A stretch of DNA of 64,000 nt from Halobacillus sp. Marseille-P3879 (lineage in GTDB: Bacteria; Bacillota; Bacilli; Bacillales; Halobacillaceae), in assembly GCF_900240285.1 (NCBI RefSeq), contig NZ_OESS01000002.1, positions 124,001 to 188,000 of the forward strand, written 5' to 3'. The stretch's first letter is position 1, and every line of letters begins with the position of its first letter. Under the pieces are notes generated by a model. It ran no database searches. It was given only the letters and a program-made list of their open reading frames with translations, and had not been told where the DNA came from. The position numbers and the translations under genes were made by a program. This document shows positions 25,678-34,436 of the stretch, in pieces.

Positions 25678-26874
25678 CTATGAGCTTAACACTTCTGTAA
25701 TTTGTTCAATGGCCCAGTCAAGGTCAGCTTTATCGATGGTTAGAGGAGGAGCAAAACGAATCACGTTTTCGTGCGTTTCTTTGCACAGAAGACCTTTTTC
25801 TTTAAGGTCTTCACAGTAAGGTCTTGCTGGTTCAGTCATTTCCACTCCAATAAACAACCCTTTCCCGCGAATTTGTTTTATCTTTGGATTGTCTACTTTG
25901 CTCAATTCTTCTTTCATGTACGTTCCAAGCTCTAGTGAGCGGTCTGCTAATTTTTCTTCCTCAATGACATCCAGTGCTGCCATAGAAACCGCGCTTGCCA
26001 GCGGATTACCTCCAAACGTAGAGCCGTGGGAGCCTGGATTAAACACACCGAGGATCTCTTTATTGGCTACCACACAGGAAATAGGGAATACACCGCCTCC
26101 AAGTGCTTTACCTAAGATTAAAACGTCTGGAGAAACATCCTCCCAGTCACAGGCGAACATTTTTCCGCTTCGCCCTAAGCCAGCTTGAATTTCATCTGCA
26201 ATAAAAAGAATATTCTGTTCTTTACACACTTCATAAGCTTCTTTCAGGAAGCCTTCCGGAGGTATGACGATCCCGGCTTCTCCCTGAATTGGCTCGAGGA
26301 GAAAGCCTGCGGTATTTTCAGTAATTGCATCTTTTAAAGCATCAATATCACCGTATGGAACTAATTTAATGCCAGGGAGCAGAGGTCCAAAGCCACGCTG
26401 GTATTCTTCTTCAGAAGATAAAGAAACAGCTGTTAATGTACGGCCGTGAAAATTACCTTCACAGGCAATGATTTCAGCCTTCCCGTCTGGGACGCCTTTT
26501 TCATCATAAGCCCAGCGCCGCGTTGCTTTAATTGCTGTCTCCACTGCTTCCACTCCCGTGTTCATCGGAAGAGCCATTTCTTTATTAGTCAGCTTACATA
26601 CTTTTTCATACCATGGACCAAGCTGGTCATTGTGAAATGCGCGCGAAGTCAAAGTAACACGAGAGGCCTGGTCTTGAAGGGCTTGGATAATTTTAGGGTG
26701 ACGGTGTCCTTGATTAACAGCTGAATAAGCACTGAGCATATCCATATAACGATTGCCCTCAGGGTCTTCTACCCAAACCCCTTCAGCTTTTGAAATAACA
26801 ATTGGTAAAGGATGATAGTTTTTAGCACCATATTCCTGCGTCTGATCAATAATTTGTTGACTTTGGACTGTCAT
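25678..26874 (-). CDS. rocD: Ornithine-oxo-acid aminotransferase
   Basis: PLP enzyme converting ornithine and 2-oxoglutarate to glutamate semialdehyde and glutamate, in arginine catabolism or proline synthesis. 398 residues. PLP-binding lysine is in [28 protein letters not shown] and [10 protein letters not shown] are aminotransferase class III motifs. The promoter region shows a sigma-A-like TATACT but not the -24/-12 sigma-L elements that drive B. subtilis rocDEF, and no other roc gene is adjacent, so its control may differ. Confidence 0.95.
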   Translation of the reverse strand: MTVQSQQIIDQTQEYGAKNYHPLPIVISKAEGVWVEDPEGNRYMDMLSAYSAVNQGHRHPKIIQALQDQASRVTLTSRAFHNDQLGPWYEKVCKLTNKEMALPMNTGVEAVETAIKATRRWAYDEKGVPDGKAEIIACEGNFHGRTLTAVSLSSEEEYQRGFGPLLPGIKLVPYGDIDALKDAITENTAGFLLEPIQGEAGIVIPPEGFLKEAYEVCKEQNILFIADEIQAGLGRSGKMFACDWEDVSPDVLILGKALGGGVFPISCVVANKEILGVFNPGSHGSTFGGNPLASAVSMAALDVIEEEKLADRSLELGTYMKEELSKVDNPKIKQIRGKGLFIGVEMTEPARPYCEDLKEKGLLCKETHENVIRFAPPLTIDKADLDWAIEQITEVLSS

Positions 26875-27038
26875 GATATCCCTCCGTATTCATTAGAAAC
26901 TTCACGTACAGTATAACAGTTTTTATAACAATTTTCTCACTAATAAAAAAATATTAAATGAAAGCTTATTTCGAGAAAAAAGGACAAACACATGGTATGA
27001 TGAAGGAAGATTTATGATAGATTGAAGGAGGAATATTG

Positions 27039-27404
27039 TTGGCACACTTACATATTACCTCATGGGTAATTGCATTTGCATTAGTTGGACTGGTTACAAC
27101 GTTTACAAGAAGCGGTAATGAAAGAGCAGCGAAAATATCCCACATGATCTTAAGAGCAGACTATCTATTAATCTTATACTCTGGCGGTTCTTTGTTCGCC
27201 TTGTATATGGGATCAGACCAGATTGGACTGGCGATTATTAAAATGCTTATTGGACTATGGGTAATTGCAGCAATGGAAATGGTCACTATGAAGTATAAAA
27301 AGAAAAAACCTGCCGGTATGTGGTGGGCTCAATTGGTAATTGCCGGTATTATAGCGTTAATTCTCGGCTTTGGGTTCTTACCACTGGGAATTCTCCCGGC
27401 ATAA
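27039..27404 (+). CDS. yisL: UPF0344 membrane protein YisL
   Basis: About 121 residues with four transmembrane helices and the family start AHLHITSWVIAFALVG. Two adjacent TTG codons (27036, 27039) follow GAAGGAGG; the second gives better spacing and aligns with B. subtilis YisL. Function unknown. Terminated by a strong hairpin. Confidence 0.88.
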   Translation: MAHLHITSWVIAFALVGLVTTFTRSGNERAAKISHMILRADYLLILYSGGSLFALYMGSDQIGLAIIKMLIGLWVIAAMEMVTMKYKKKKPAGMWWAQLVIAGIIALILGFGFLPLGILPA

Positions 27405-27407
27405 AAT

Positions 27408-27443
27408 AAGACCTGCATGTTTTTCTGACATGCAGGTCTTTTA
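27408..27443 (+). terminator. Terminator after yisL
   Basis: A 13-bp perfect stem AAGACCTGCATGT/ACATGCAGGTCTT with a 7-base loop and following T residues. Confidence 0.9.
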
Positions 27444-27471
27444 CATGTAAAAGGGGGGATGGTTATGCTTG

Positions 27472-27501
27472 TTGACTGCTATTGGGGGAAGCAGTGATAA
27501 C
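27472..27501 (+). promoter_or_regulatory. Probable asnO promoter
   Basis: TTGACT (27472-27477), 18-bp spacer and GATAAC (27496-27501). It lies between the yisL terminator and the Fur-type box, leaving a ~200-base leader before asnO. Confidence 0.55.
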
Positions 27502-27516
27502 CTTTCCTAATAGTAA

Positions 27517-27531
27517 TGATAATCATTATCA
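27517..27531. promoter_or_regulatory. Fur-type box (7-1-7) upstream of asnO
   Basis: TGATAATCATTATCA is a perfect 7-1-7 inverted repeat of the Bacillus Fur/PerR/Zur family, closest to Fur. It lies about 10 bases after the predicted start of transcription of asnO. Confidence 0.7.
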
Positions 27532-27704
27532 GTTGAAAAGTCAACAGGTTTTTACGAAAAACTTCATAGATTCCAAGCCCAGCGTCATACCTTATATTAT
27601 GATGCTTTTTTATACGCTTAAAACCAGCCTAGGGAGAGCGTATTATTGTAAAACTTGTTCAGCTCGTCGATTGACGCTGGAAAGTAAAAAGGAAGGTGAC
27701 GCCT

Positions 27705-29549
27705 GTGTGCGGGTTTGTAGGGTGGGTAAATACCCGGAGCAGAGAAGAAGATAAGCTTTTAATTATTGATCAGATGGCTGAAACCATTGATCATAGAGGT
27801 CCTGATGATTATCAGAAGTGGGTGCAGGGCCCGGCTGGATTCGGTCACCAAAGGCTCATTGTTGTTGATCCAAAAGGTGGAGTCCAGCCCATGGTCCGCC
27901 AGGCAAATAATGAAGAATACGTGCTTTGCTATAATGGAGAATTATACAATACGGAAGAAGTCAGGGATGAGTTGAAAGCTAAGGGTTGGACGTTTAATGG
28001 GCATTCAGATACAGAAGTTGTGCTGGTCAGCTATATGGAGTGGGGCGAGGAATGCCTCAAAAAGTTTAACGGAATTTTCGCTTTTAGTGTGTGGGAGATA
28101 AACAAGCAGCGGCTCTTTATTGCTAGAGATCGTCTCGGAGTAAAACCGTTGTTTTACAGTGAACAAAAAAATGGCATTATTGTAGCTTCTGAAATAAAAG
28201 CAATTCTGGCTCATCCCGATAAACAGGCCTCAATAGCAGAGGAAGGAGTGCTGGAAATCCTCACATTAGGTCCTTCCAGAACTCCAGGTCACGGAGTGTT
28301 TGAAGGGATAGATGAACTCAGACCGGGTTTTTGTGCCTCCTGGCAGCACGGTATTCTTTCTGTGAAACGTTATTGGAATGTAGAGAGCCACCCGCATCAT
28401 TCTTCTTTTAAAGAAACAGTCGAGAAGGTACGGGAATTGTTTACCGATGCTGTTGAAAGACAGTTAGTCAGTGATGTGAAACTGGGAACATTCTTATCCG
28501 GCGGAGTAGACTCAAGTGCCATCACTTCAATTGCAGCAGAGCACTATAAAAAAGAAGGACTTGGTGCATTGCAGACTTTTTCTATAGACTACGAAGAGCA
28601 GGGAAAATTTTTTAAAAGTAATTCATTTCAGCCGGACCGCGACCTTACGTATATTCAAATGGTACAAATGGCTCACCAGACGAAACACTATACGTTGGAA
28701 GCCAGTGTTGAAGATCTTGTGTCCAGACTGAAACGTTCTGTGGAACTTCGGGATCTTCCGGGGATGGCGGATGTCGATTCCTCGCTTCTCTGGTTCTGTG
28801 AACGAATAAAAAATCACGTGACAGTTTCTTTATCCGGAGAATGCGCAGATGAAATCTTTGGTGGTTATCCATGGTTTTATCGTAAAGAAGATCGTGACCG
28901 AAAAGGGTTTCCGTGGATTCGATCCATTAAAGAGCGCCAAAAACTAATAAGAAATGATGTATCAAAGAGATATGATATGGAAAAATATATGCTGGACCGC
29001 TATCATGATTCAATCGGAGAAGCGCCGCTCCTTAAAGGAGAATCGTTCGAGGCTTCAAAGCATCGGCAAATGCTGTATTTAAACATGAACTGGTTCATGC
29101 AGACGCTTCTGGAGAGAAAAGACAGAATGAGTATGGGGGCAAGCCTCGAAGTAAGAGTGCCATTTAGTGACCATCGGATCGTGGAGTACGCTTACAATAT
29201 CCCCTGGGAAATGAAGCACCACGGGGAACAGGAAAAAGGATTGTTGAGAGAGGCATTAAGGGGTGTCCTGCCCGATAAAGTGTTAAAGAGGAAGAAAAAT
29301 CCTTATCCTAAGACCTTTCATCCTAATTACACGAAGGCCGTTACTGCTTGGATGGATGAAATATTAAGTGTACCTCAAGCTCCAATTTTTGATTTATTTG
29401 ATCATAAAGAACTGCAAACATTGAATGAATCTCAAGGCAGAAGCATTGATAAACCATGGTTTGGGCAGCTTATGACCGGACCTCAATTAATTGCTCACCT
29501 CTGTCAAATCAACCATTGGCTTACTGTGTACAACATTAAAATTAATTAA
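27705..29549 (+). CDS. asnO: Asparagine synthetase (glutamine-hydrolysing)
   Basis: Makes asparagine from aspartate, ATP and glutamine-derived ammonia. The start is GTG 27705 so that the catalytic nucleophile is Cys2 (MCGFVGWV); GGAAGG is 8 bases upstream, and the earlier GTG at 27696 would add residues before the cysteine. Glutaminase motifs DHRGPDDY and YNGELYN and the synthetase P-loop FLSGGVDSSAI are intact. Length 614 equals B. subtilis AsnO, the sporulation-linked paralogue, and yisL is its neighbour there too. A long leader with a Fur-type box is unusual. Confidence 0.94.
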   Translation: MCGFVGWVNTRSREEDKLLIIDQMAETIDHRGPDDYQKWVQGPAGFGHQRLIVVDPKGGVQPMVRQANNEEYVLCYNGELYNTEEVRDELKAKGWTFNGHSDTEVVLVSYMEWGEECLKKFNGIFAFSVWEINKQRLFIARDRLGVKPLFYSEQKNGIIVASEIKAILAHPDKQASIAEEGVLEILTLGPSRTPGHGVFEGIDELRPGFCASWQHGILSVKRYWNVESHPHHSSFKETVEKVRELFTDAVERQLVSDVKLGTFLSGGVDSSAITSIAAEHYKKEGLGALQTFSIDYEEQGKFFKSNSFQPDRDLTYIQMVQMAHQTKHYTLEASVEDLVSRLKRSVELRDLPGMADVDSSLLWFCERIKNHVTVSLSGECADEIFGGYPWFYRKEDRDRKGFPWIRSIKERQKLIRNDVSKRYDMEKYMLDRYHDSIGEAPLLKGESFEASKHRQMLYLNMNWFMQTLLERKDRMSMGASLEVRVPFSDHRIVEYAYNIPWEMKHHGEQEKGLLREALRGVLPDKVLKRKKNPYPKTFHPNYTKAVTAWMDEILSVPQAPIFDLFDHKELQTLNESQGRSIDKPWFGQLMTGPQLIAHLCQINHWLTVYNIKIN

Positions 29550-29565
29550 ATAACCGTGTTATTCA

Positions 29566-29600
29566 GGCTGTCGAGAAAATCGGCAGTCTTATTTATCGTT
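29566..29600 (+). terminator. Probable terminator after asnO
   Basis: GGCTGTCGA pairs with TCGGCAGTC (9 bp, two G-U) around GAAAA, then a T-rich stretch. Moderate strength. Confidence 0.55.
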
Positions 29601-29692
29601 TTTTAAGGGTTATTTACTTTGTGTCCCCCCTTTAAGAACCTTAATAATTTCTGCGATTTATTTTTCTCAGAGGAAAGATATTCGTTTCCGGA

Positions 29693-29721
29693 TTGACGGC
29701 TGAAGTTACAGGGGATAATCT
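29693..29721 (+). promoter_or_regulatory. Sigma-A promoter of the GH13-like gene
   Basis: TTGACG (29693-29698), 17-bp spacer, TAATCT (29716-29721), 33 bp before the start codon. No cre-like site was found nearby. Confidence 0.65.
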
Positions 29722-29754
29722 TAAGATAGAGAAATCAATGAGGGGGAACGGAAG

Positions 29755-31302
29755 ATGAGAAAACTGTTAACGTTTCTCATGCTGATTCCGTTTCTTCTTT
29801 TTTGCGCCCATAAGTCAGATGCGGCTGAAAAAGAAGAGCGAAAATGGCAGGATGAAAGCATTTATTTTGTGATGGTAGATCGGTTTATGAATGGTGACAG
29901 GGACAATGATTACGAAGTGGATACGGACGACCCTGCTGCGTACCACGGCGGGGACTTACAAGGAGTGATCGACCAGCTCGACCATATTGAAGAGTTGGGA
30001 TTCACTACTCTCTTAATCAGCCCCATTATGGATAATGAAGAGAAGGGATACCATGGTTATTGGATTCAAGACTTTATGGAAGTGGAAGAGCATTTTGGAA
30101 CAATGGAGGATGCTCAAAGACTTGTGAAAGAAGCCCATGACCGTGACATAAAAGTGATTTTTGATTTTGTTGTTAGTCATACGGGCGAACAGCATCCATG
30201 GCTTGAAGATAATGAAAAAACAGAATGGTTTCACGAAGAACAATCAACTCCGGGTGAAGATCAACAGCATTTCAAAAGCAGCTGGATGGAGGGACTGCCC
30301 GATTTAAATACAGAAAACCCTCAAGTTAGGCAATATTTATTTGATGCCGCTGAATATTGGATTCAAGAGACGAATGTAGATGGATTTCGGTTGAACGATG
30401 GAAATCATGCCTCTAAGGATTTTTGGAATGAGTTTAGTGACCGTGTGAAGTCAGTAGACGAAGATTTCTTCTTGCTTGGTGATGTGCGGAGTGAAGACCC
30501 TGAATCTGTTTCCGAGTATGAATCTACCGGTATGGACAGCTTTTCGAATTACCTTTATTATAACGAAGCCATTGAGGTTTTCGATTCTGTAGATGGTTCA
30601 TTGTCAGGCCTGTCCCATGTACTGGACAAAAATGAACAATCCTTCGAAGAGCCATATTTATTAGGGAATTTTATCGACAATCAAGCCAGTAAACGGTTTA
30701 CTAGAATAGCAGCTGATGATAATGAAAATCCTATTACTCGCTGGAAGCTTGCTTTAACCCATCTGTTTACAGCTCCTGGAATCCCGGTTGTTTATTATGG
30801 CAGTGAAGTTCCGCTTGATGGAGGTGATAGTCCTGATAATCACCGAATGATGGATTTTAAAGGGACTAATGAAGAATTGCAGCAACGTATTGAAAAGCTG
30901 AATTCCATGCGAGATGAATTCCCGGCGCTCACTCGTGGAAGTTATGAGGAGCTCTTTAATGAAGATGGGATGGCTGTTTATAAGCGTGAATTTGAAGGTC
31001 AGACGATGGTGATCGCGATTAATAATGCTTCGGGCACAAGGTCAGCTGACCTTACGGATTTACCTGATGACCATCAAATGCGGGGGCTGCTTGAGGACGG
31101 AGTCATACGCCAGGCAAATGATAATGCTTATAAGTTAGGGATGGAACGTGAAACAGCGGATGTTTTTGTGGTGGAAGAAGATCATGGCCTGAATTGGTTA
31201 TTTATAGGGTTTGTGGGATGTATACTGCTGCTGTTTGTTATTGCGGTCGCATGGATCACTCTAAAAAATAAGCGTGAGGGGCAAAAAACTGAGGCACTAT
31301 AA
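29755..31302 (+). CDS. Membrane-anchored GH13 (alpha-amylase) homologue with degenerate active site
   Basis: 515 residues: Sec signal peptide (1-23), an amylase-type barrel domain, a small C-terminal beta domain, and one transmembrane helix at ~481-503 with a basic tail, so the domain faces outside. The family match is clear (SIYFVMVDRFMNGD, GYHGYWIQDF, VDGFRL, PGIPVVYYGSE), but the catalytic residues are changed. The nucleophile of FRLD is Asn214 (FRLND), the acid/base Glu of LLGE is Asp243 (LLGDV), and the NHD motif is NQA at 309-311. The usual DxxxNH is DFVVSH. The frame itself is intact. Probably not a glycosidase; more likely a glucan-binding or transporter-associated protein. malR follows 54 bp later. 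Confidence 0.85.
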   Translation: MRKLLTFLMLIPFLLFCAHKSDAAEKEERKWQDESIYFVMVDRFMNGDRDNDYEVDTDDPAAYHGGDLQGVIDQLDHIEELGFTTLLISPIMDNEEKGYHGYWIQDFMEVEEHFGTMEDAQRLVKEAHDRDIKVIFDFVVSHTGEQHPWLEDNEKTEWFHEEQSTPGEDQQHFKSSWMEGLPDLNTENPQVRQYLFDAAEYWIQETNVDGFRLNDGNHASKDFWNEFSDRVKSVDEDFFLLGDVRSEDPESVSEYESTGMDSFSNYLYYNEAIEVFDSVDGSLSGLSHVLDKNEQSFEEPYLLGNFIDNQASKRFTRIAADDNENPITRWKLALTHLFTAPGIPVVYYGSEVPLDGGDSPDNHRMMDFKGTNEELQQRIEKLNSMRDEFPALTRGSYEELFNEDGMAVYKREFEGQTMVIAINNASGTRSADLTDLPDDHQMRGLLEDGVIRQANDNAYKLGMERETADVFVVEEDHGLNWLFIGFVGCILLLFVIAVAWITLKNKREGQKTEAL

Positions 31303-31356
31303 TATATGATGTTCGGCAGTCGAAGGTAAATTAATTTATTTCAGAAGGTGAAGGAT

Positions 31357-32394
31357 ATGGGAGTAACGATTAAAGAGGTAGCAAAAGCAGCTGGTGTCGC
31401 ACCGTCCACCGTTTCTCGAGTCATAGCTGATAATCCACGAATTAGTCCGGCTACAAAGAAAAAAGTGAAAAAAGCAATGAAAGAGATGGGGTATCATCCG
31501 AATGCAAATGCACGAGGGTTAGCAAATCGTTCTACTCAGTCGTTAGGAGTTGTTATGCCTTCTGGTACGAATAAAGCTTTGCAAAACCCCTTCTTCCCTG
31601 AAGTATTGCGGGGGATTAGTACTGTGGCTCATAAGCTTGATTACTCAATTTTATTATCTACGGGTGAAAAAGACACAGAAATTCTCGAGGGTATCCAGCG
31701 TATGGTTTATGCAAACCGCGTGGATGGGATCATCTTGCTTTATTCTCAGGTAAATGATCCTGTACTTCACTTTCTGCTCGAAAAGGATTTTCCATTTGTG
31801 GTCATTGGGAAACCGAGTGAGAGAATTGATGAGGTTACTCATGTGGACAACGATAATATTCGCAGCGGGAAAACTATTACAAATTACTTAATAGAGCTTG
31901 GTCATGAGAACATAGCATTTATTGGGGGATCTATGGATTTAATGGTAACCCTTGACCGAATGAGGGGCTATCAGCTTGCAATTGAAGAGGCAGGGCTTCC
32001 TTACTTAGATGAATTTCGCATCCATACAGAATTCCTGGAATCAGGCGGACAGCATGCGGTCCGTGAATTGTTTAATTTAGCGGTTCCACCAACAGGACTT
32101 GTGATTGCTGACGATCTAATGAGTATCGGGGTCGTTCACATGCTGGAGGAGTTTGGTATGATTGTACCTGAAGACGTGTCGATCGTTAGCTTTAACAATG
32201 TTTATCTTTCTGAAGTAGCTCGGCCCCCGCTTACTACAGTCGATATACATATTTATGAATTAGGTGTTCAGGCAGCTAAATGTTTAATTGATAAAGTGAA
32301 AAATAAACTCGAACCTGCAAAACGTATTATTGTTCCCTTTACGATTGAATACCGTCAGTCAGTAAAGTCAATGGGTAGAACGCAGAGCGACTAA
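31357..32394 (+). CDS. malR: LacI-family regulator, MalR-like
   Basis: 345 residues with a LacI helix-turn-helix (TIKEVAKAAGVAPSTVSRVIADN), hinge NANARGLANRST and sugar-binding domain. The stretches QNPFFPEVLRGIS, QRMVYANRVDGIILLYSQ and THVDNDNIRSG strongly resemble Streptococcus and Listeria MalR, repressors of maltose/maltodextrin genes. The ATG at 31357 follows GAAGGTGAAGG; an in-frame GTG at 31348 has too little space. No maltose transporter is adjacent, so the GH13-like gene may be its local target. Confidence 0.82.
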   Translation: MGVTIKEVAKAAGVAPSTVSRVIADNPRISPATKKKVKKAMKEMGYHPNANARGLANRSTQSLGVVMPSGTNKALQNPFFPEVLRGISTVAHKLDYSILLSTGEKDTEILEGIQRMVYANRVDGIILLYSQVNDPVLHFLLEKDFPFVVIGKPSERIDEVTHVDNDNIRSGKTITNYLIELGHENIAFIGGSMDLMVTLDRMRGYQLAIEEAGLPYLDEFRIHTEFLESGGQHAVRELFNLAVPPTGLVIADDLMSIGVVHMLEEFGMIVPEDVSIVSFNNVYLSEVARPPLTTVDIHIYELGVQAAKCLIDKVKNKLEPAKRIIVPFTIEYRQSVKSMGRTQSD

Positions 32395-32426
32395 AAAAGA
32401 AGAAGCGGTTAAGCTTCTTCTTTTTT
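32393..32426 (+). terminator. Terminator after malR
   Basis: A 14-bp perfect stem AAAAAAGAAGAAGC/GCTTCTTCTTTTTT begins in the malR stop codon. Confidence 0.92.
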
Positions 32427-32511
32427 CATGTTTTAAGAAATTATAAAATTCCAAGCCGTGGAGAAATTTCCTTTTAGAGAAATTCCGGCGCCTATGCCTT
32501 TGTTCTGGCAT

Positions 32512-33372
32512 TTATTGAGGCTGGTCATTTAAGAAAAATAACGCAATTGTACCTGGGCCGGCATGAGCTCCGATTACAGCACCTACCATTTCAATATGGA
32601 TGTCTTTTGTCCCAAACTCTTCTTTAATCATAGCAGAAAGCTTTTGAGCGGTTTCAATGTCATCTCCATGGCTGATGGCAATCCGCTGTTGATCGAGGGA
32701 TACACCTCGTTCTTTCATTAGATCAATCATGCGTTTTAATACTTTTTTTGAGCCGCGGATTTTTTCCAGAGGAATCAGCTTTCCGTTGTCGACATGTAAC
32801 AATGGTTTAATTTTCAGAAGGCTGCCGACAAAGGCGGCAGTTTTACTCACGCGACCACCCCGATATAAATACTCGAGGTCATCTACAGTAAAAATATGCT
32901 CCATGTGGTCTGAATAATATCGGCCTGTTTGGACAATTTCATTAATACTTTTTCCTTCTTGTGCAAGCTCCGCTGCTCTTATTATAATGAGTCCGTACCC
33001 TAGTGAAGCAGCTTTAGTGTCAATCACTTCGAACTGAGCTTCAGGCTGCCCTTCTTTAATCTCCTGTTCAATCATTTTTGCAGTTTGATAGGTACCCGAG
33101 AGTTCTGAGGAAAAAGCAAAGTAAATAAATGGTTTTCCTTGTTCGACGTAAGTCGTAAACGTTTTACGGAATGCTTCCGGAGAAACTTGTGATGTCTTCG
33201 GAGCTTCTCCATTTCTCATTAAGGAATAGACTTTTTCCGGTGTGATAGATTTTCCGTCTTCATATTCTTTATCTCCAATCGTCACACCCAGGGGTAAGCA
33301 TTCAACATTCATCTTATGTAGGTAATCTAAGGATAGGTCACATGCTGAATCACTAATAATCGCTACACTCAT
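32512..33372 (-). CDS. yitS: DegV-family fatty-acid-binding protein (YitS-like)
   Basis: 286 residues, DegV fold. The N-terminal SDSACDLSLDYL, the central TSQVSPEAF and SSELSGTYQTA segments, and the late MVGAVIGAHAGPGTIALFF are family hallmarks; the conserved residues bind a fatty-acid carboxylate. Such proteins (FakB in staphylococci) hand fatty acids to FakA kinase. It lies next to yitT as in B. subtilis. Whether it is a true FakB cannot be told from context. Confidence 0.9.
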   Translation of the reverse strand: MSVAIISDSACDLSLDYLHKMNVECLPLGVTIGDKEYEDGKSITPEKVYSLMRNGEAPKTSQVSPEAFRKTFTTYVEQGKPFIYFAFSSELSGTYQTAKMIEQEIKEGQPEAQFEVIDTKAASLGYGLIIIRAAELAQEGKSINEIVQTGRYYSDHMEHIFTVDDLEYLYRGGRVSKTAAFVGSLLKIKPLLHVDNGKLIPLEKIRGSKKVLKRMIDLMKERGVSLDQQRIAISHGDDIETAQKLSAMIKEEFGTKDIHIEMVGAVIGAHAGPGTIALFFLNDQPQ

Positions 33373-33563
33373 CTCTTCACCTACTGTCTTTAGGATTATA
33401 TACTGTTAAGTTTAGGCTTAAGTGGAAGGATAGTAAAGTGAAATCTTTGCTTGCATATGATTATTGCAACTTCATATTGGGAAACGATAATGAAAGACTT
33501 GATTTTAATTTTTAACGGTGATAAAAAAAGTATAGCGTCTTTTTAGTCAGATAGGAGGTCGAC

Positions 33564-34415
33564 ATGTTTTCATTTGAAATTAAACGTATTTTAATTGTTT
33601 TTCTAGGGGCCGTGTTTAATGCATTATCATTGAATTTATTTCTAATAGAGGCCAATGTATATGCCAGTGGATTTACCGGGGTCGCCCAGTTGATGACAAG
33701 TATACTTCAAGATTTCTTGAATATTCCAGGAGTAAGTACAGGTCTTATCCTATTCATACTTAATATTCCAGTTGCGATCCTGGGCTGGTTTAAAGTAGGT
33801 AAAGGGTTTACGGTTTACAGTGCAATTTCTGTAGCTTTTACGACTTTTTTCTTAGAAGTAATTCCGATTCAGCAGCTCTCAGAAGATATCATTCTTAACG
33901 CCGTATTTGGCGGAGTGCTCGGCGGTTTTGGTGTCGGTATCACGTTAAAATGGGGTGCATCTACAGGCGGTCTGGACATCGTAGCTATGATCTTATCCCG
34001 CATGAAAGATCGTCCTATTGGCATTTATTTTTTAATTATTAATAGTGCTATCATAGCAATAGCAGGTTTCTTATACGAGCCGGAAAACGCATTATACACT
34101 TTGTTAACTTTATATGTAACGACACGTGTAATTGACGCCATTCATACTCGTCATGAGAAGCTTACAGCGATGATCATTACGACAAAAGCAGCTGATCTGG
34201 AGAAAGCCATTCATGCTAAAATGGTAAGAGGCATTACGACACTTCCTGCAAAAGGTGCTTTTACGCAGCAGGACAAAAACATGTTAGTTATGGTTATAAC
34301 GCGATATGAGCTTTATGACCTGCAAGGCATTATTTCTGAAGTGGATCCCCAGGCTTTCACAAATATTGTCCAAACCACAGGCATATTTGGGTTTTTCCGA
34401 AAAGATGATAAATGA
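33564..34415 (+). CDS. yitT: YitT-family membrane protein
   Basis: 283 residues: five to six transmembrane helices (DUF161, residues ~5-175) followed by a cytoplasmic DUF2179 domain (~195-280, TAMIITTKAADLEKAIHAK). The glycine-rich ASGFTGVAQL and KWGASTGGLDIVA motifs are typical. Function unproven; possibly transport. A ribosome site GGAGGTCG precedes the ATG. Divergent from the DegV gene. Confidence 0.9.
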   Translation: MFSFEIKRILIVFLGAVFNALSLNLFLIEANVYASGFTGVAQLMTSILQDFLNIPGVSTGLILFILNIPVAILGWFKVGKGFTVYSAISVAFTTFFLEVIPIQQLSEDIILNAVFGGVLGGFGVGITLKWGASTGGLDIVAMILSRMKDRPIGIYFLIINSAIIAIAGFLYEPENALYTLLTLYVTTRVIDAIHTRHEKLTAMIITTKAADLEKAIHAKMVRGITTLPAKGAFTQQDKNMLVMVITRYELYDLQGIISEVDPQAFTNIVQTTGIFGFFRKDDK

Positions 34416-34436
34416 GTTCACGGTGAAAAGGATGTG

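Noticed and set aside
27463-27495. A 10-codon frame with a strong ribosome site before asnO (MLVDCYWGKQ)
   Set aside because: The probable asnO promoter lies inside it and a strong terminator lies just upstream, so it would rarely be transcribed.
27579-27680. CCAGCGTCA and TGACGCTGG, an inverted 9-mer 84 bases apart in the asnO leader
   Set aside because: The arms are far apart with no supporting structure; it may be chance. Too weak to list as a finding.
27482-27754. A 90-residue plus-strand frame overlapping the start of asnO
   Set aside because: No ribosome site, no recognisable domain, contains the Fur-type box, and runs into asnO in another frame.
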